This document shows, one piece after another, positions 61,479-64,000 of a DNA stretch of 64,000 nt. Location: assembly GCA_033439795.1 (NCBI GenBank), contig JAUTDP010000001.1, forward strand, positions 620,001 through 684,000, written 5' to 3'. The first letter of the stretch is position 1. Every line of letters starts with the position of its first letter. The notes beneath the pieces were generated by a model, which searched no databases, had not been told where the DNA came from, and worked only from the letters and a program-made list of their open reading frames with translations. The stretch is from Sordaria brevicollis. Taxonomy: Eukaryota > Ascomycota > Sordariomycetes > Sordariales > Sordariaceae. The position numbers and the translations under genes are program-made.

Positions 61479-62362
61479 TGTGGTCGGCGGCGGCGCGAAG
61501 GGTCGCGCGAAGAACTGACGGAAGGTGCGATTGAGGGTCGAGGGTGGGATCAGACCATTGGTGTGCTACAGAGATCCGATGCCTGGTAAAGAGACTTCTC
61601 GGACGGAAAGAGCTGAGGCCAGGCCACAATGATTGACCTTGACTCTCCACTACAGATGGTTGTTCCTTCCTTCGTTGTTGGATCGGATGAACTTTGTGAA
61701 CGCGTTGGATTGAGAAGGCACAATGAACCGTGATGCTGTTCGGTCAACCTGTTAGGTGCAGTAGGGCAGTAGCCCCTTCCCTTTGACTGTATCACCACGC
61801 AAACATGCGTGCCCCTGCAGATGAGACGTGAGGTTGGACGGCAGGATGCATTCGCACAGTGAACTCGGTGTTTGTGTGGTTTGAAACATTCCGTTGCCAG
61901 AAAGCTTCTCGTAGGACAAACTTTGTAGACAGACGGCATGGAGCCAAGTGTGACTGGACTTGAGCGACAATAGCCTCGGGTCTGCTGATGGGCGAAGGCG
62001 ACGTTGATGATTGATGCGCTCGAGTGCAAGTACGACTTTCGTTTTGTCAGTGATTATTCTAGAATTCCCTGAATTTGACACAATGGGTAATCCAGCATGT
62101 CTAGCAAGTATCATAGAGCAGTATTGAGCAGAAGCATACCTCTATTGTTGTTTGGCTGATGACAACTTCATTGACTTCTTAATGGGTAACGTTTCTTGAT
62201 TCATGAATTAACATCATCCGCAAATCCCCTTTTATGTTGTCTTGTTGTGCCGTCATGGGTATCTTTGTCCCGGTATATAACGAAGCCCTCCTCATACTGG
62301 TCTGGCGGTTCATGTCACCCAACCTTGGCCGGATCCCTCTTCTCGGTCAACATACGGCCCAG
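61479..62362. other. Intergenic between two minus-strand glycosyltransferase genes
   Basis: Promoter of the OCH1-like gene and 3' flank of the GT31-like gene. No further coding sequence is supported. Confidence 0.45.
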
Positions 62363-63932
62363 TTAATACTCCAAGCAAACCATCTCCAACTCCCTCGCCA
62401 GCTTACCATTAGGCCCACTGATCTTTCCCTCCACCTTGTTTCCCACAATCATCCACGGACTGAGGTTACACTTCCTCGTCGCCTTCTCCCATGACCAAGC
62501 CATGCACTCGCTTCCCTTGTCATAGCACTTCCTTCCACAGTCTTCGGCCTTTTCAACGGCCTCTACCACCTCTACCTCCCCACCACCACCCGCATGATCC
62601 CAATTCGCATACTCAACAGGCTTCGCCAACTCTTCAGCCGTCAACGTAGCCTGTCTCCAAGGCCTCGACATGCCATAGACATCCCAAATATCACTCCAAA
62701 GCAACGGCTTGCTCACATTCCTCAAGCTTTCGCCGGCCTGATGCATCATCTCCGGCTGTCCCAACCCGTGAAATGTGATAATAGGGCAGCAGAATCTATC
62801 GGGCAGGATCTTAGCCCACCGCGGACCTTCGCCACTAAACAGATGGCTGTACTCCTCATCAAGATATACCCCGGCCTTGATCAGCGTTCTGGCAAGCAGG
62901 CGGTCGCCCCATGTTTCTGAAAGCGATTCGAGGTGGGCGGTGCGCACGGCAGGCGGGTTGTCGAGAATGAGGGCGGACATGGCGCCCTGTGACAGTATGA
63001 TGCCGGAGCCACCGTGGGCGAAGCGGACGCGGAAATCACCGACTGCGTTGCCGATGTAGTATGGGAGTTCGGAATCGAGGTGGGCGAGGAGGGGTTTGAG
63101 AGAAGGTTGGACGATGTAGGTGTCGTCGTCGACGAGGAGGTACCACTTCTTGTTGGGGAACTTGGAGTAGGCGAGTTCGAGGCCGGAGATGAACTGGTGA
63201 GATGAGTGTTAGCGGGTGTCAGCAGTGATGTAAGCTGGTGGAGGGACATACCTTGAGCGCATCAATCTCCCAGCCGGTGGATTTGGCGAGCTTGTCCGCC
63301 TCTCCTTGTCCATTTTCAATAGCTTCAGCAAACTCGAGGTATTTTCCAACTCGTGGGTAAGACAAGCTGGCGGCCGATCCCAACGAGCTCAAGGTCTGGT
63401 TGACAGCATTGTGAATTGGCAACAGCGTGCCGTGGTTATTGGCCTCTTGACCCGGCTTCGAGGCATAGTCTGCAATAACGAGGAAGTCACGGAACTCGTC
63501 GGAGTCGCTGAGAGCTTCGAACCAGGCGTTGACTCTGTTGTGGGTGCCGTATCCGGTCTTGACGATGACGACCGTGTCTGTGCCCAGATCGACTGGGTAT
63601 GCTGGTGGCGCGAACAGCCAACTCTCAACAGGATGTGAGTTGAGATAGTGCTGAAACTTCTTGACGTTAAATCGAATGCCTAGACGGACCAGGTTGTCGT
63701 ATGGAAGCATAATCCAGCCGACGATAAGGAGAGTCGCAAGGAAGACGAGCAAGTTGCGCAGTCTGCCAAAGGGACCGTATCGCATTCGGCGCATGAAGGA
63801 GCGCATCCTGTGCCGTATGGTGGGCGGTCGTCGTTCTTGGAGGAGGAAATCGTCTTCGGTCTCAAACTCCATGATCTTGACTCCTAGATCAGGGTCGCCG
63901 ATGACGACGGGGTGTTGTGAAGAGTGCTGCAT
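62363..63932 (-). CDS. GT31/fringe-like type II membrane glycosyltransferase with PAN-like tail, 503 aa
   Basis: Two minus-strand exons, 63932-63252 and 63193-62363, with a 58-bp intron (GTATGT, branch GCTAAC, acceptor CACCAG) joined in phase 0. Residues about 59-78 (NLLVFLATLLIVGWIMLP) form a single signal-anchor after a basic cytoplasmic head. The luminal part contains VVIVKTGYGT (about 122-131) and, across the splice, a KWYLLVDDDTYIV block with DDD at about 249-251, the metal-binding DXD of fringe and core-1 galactosyltransferase-like enzymes. GGSGIILSQGAM and FHGLGQP are further family blocks. The C-terminal 75 residues contain four Cys (EDCGRKCYDKGSECMAWSW...KCNLSPW), resembling a PAN/Apple module. 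It should be Golgi-resident and elongate or cap glycans; the substrate is unknown. Confidence 0.88.
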
Positions 63933-64000
63933 GGTGATGGACGTCTAAGGAGGGACTGCCCACGGTCGCATTGTTTTGTCGCCGTGTTTCGCAGCAGAGC
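63933..64000. other. Upstream of the GT31-like gene, window end
   Basis: 5' leader sequence of the preceding minus-strand gene; nothing else is visible. Confidence 0.4.

Overview
The window is nuclear DNA of a filamentous ascomycete (Pezizomycotina). The evidence is short GT-AG introns of about 50-115 bp with CTAAC-type branch points, a fungal rhodopsin-type membrane protein, an AA9 polysaccharide monooxygenase with a CBM1, fungal STAND (NLR-like) genes, and long AT-rich blocks bearing the mark of repeat-induced point mutation (RIP), namely near loss of CpA/TpG with CpG kept. The gene style and heavy RIP suggest a Sordariomycete, perhaps Sordariales; this is inference.

Layout. 1-4823: no convincing gene; a cluster of TTAAAGTGG motifs and a long pyrimidine-rich leader. 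4824-6203: a conserved fungal protein with a KEN box. 7525-7967: a small two-exon orphan. 8696-8769: tRNA-Asn(GUU). 9.7-12.3 kb: gene fragments, including a piece resembling an SNF2 helicase. 12.8-19 kb: ordinary euchromatin with a one-pass membrane protein, a rhodopsin-domain protein and a short-chain dehydrogenase. 19.26-22.94 kb: an intact seven-exon STAND gene (DUF7708-like, NB-ARC, TPR; 1054 aa). 24.9-29.8 kb: a beta-lactamase-fold protein, a small putative gene and a five-exon CmcJ/AsaB-like oxidoreductase. 29.9-35.5 kb: a dead paralogue of the STAND gene with two in-frame stops, two frameshifts, a missing 3' part and a 3.7 kb DNA transposon in intron 2. 37.25-38.3 kb: AA9 LPMO with CBM1.

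39.4-58.9 kb is a roughly 19.5 kb RIP-mutated, probably heterochromatic island. It holds a minus-strand Ty3/gypsy chromovirus (41068-56136; 265-bp LTRs; target duplication ATATA) into which a second, plus-strand chromovirus (47827-55618; 286-bp LTRs; target duplication AATAG/AATAA) has inserted. It also holds a (TTA)n microsatellite, a small pocket not hit by RIP with a 20-bp minisatellite, and a Tc1/mariner relic. From 59 kb normal sequence returns, with two minus-strand Golgi-type glycosyltransferase genes: an OCH1/DXD-type enzyme and a GT31/fringe-like enzyme with a PAN-like tail.

The most interesting unit is the STAND pair. One copy is intact with all seven exons in phase. The other shares its intron positions and a 30-nt second exon but has been destroyed by stops, frameshifts, truncation and a transposon that landed at the intron 2 acceptor.
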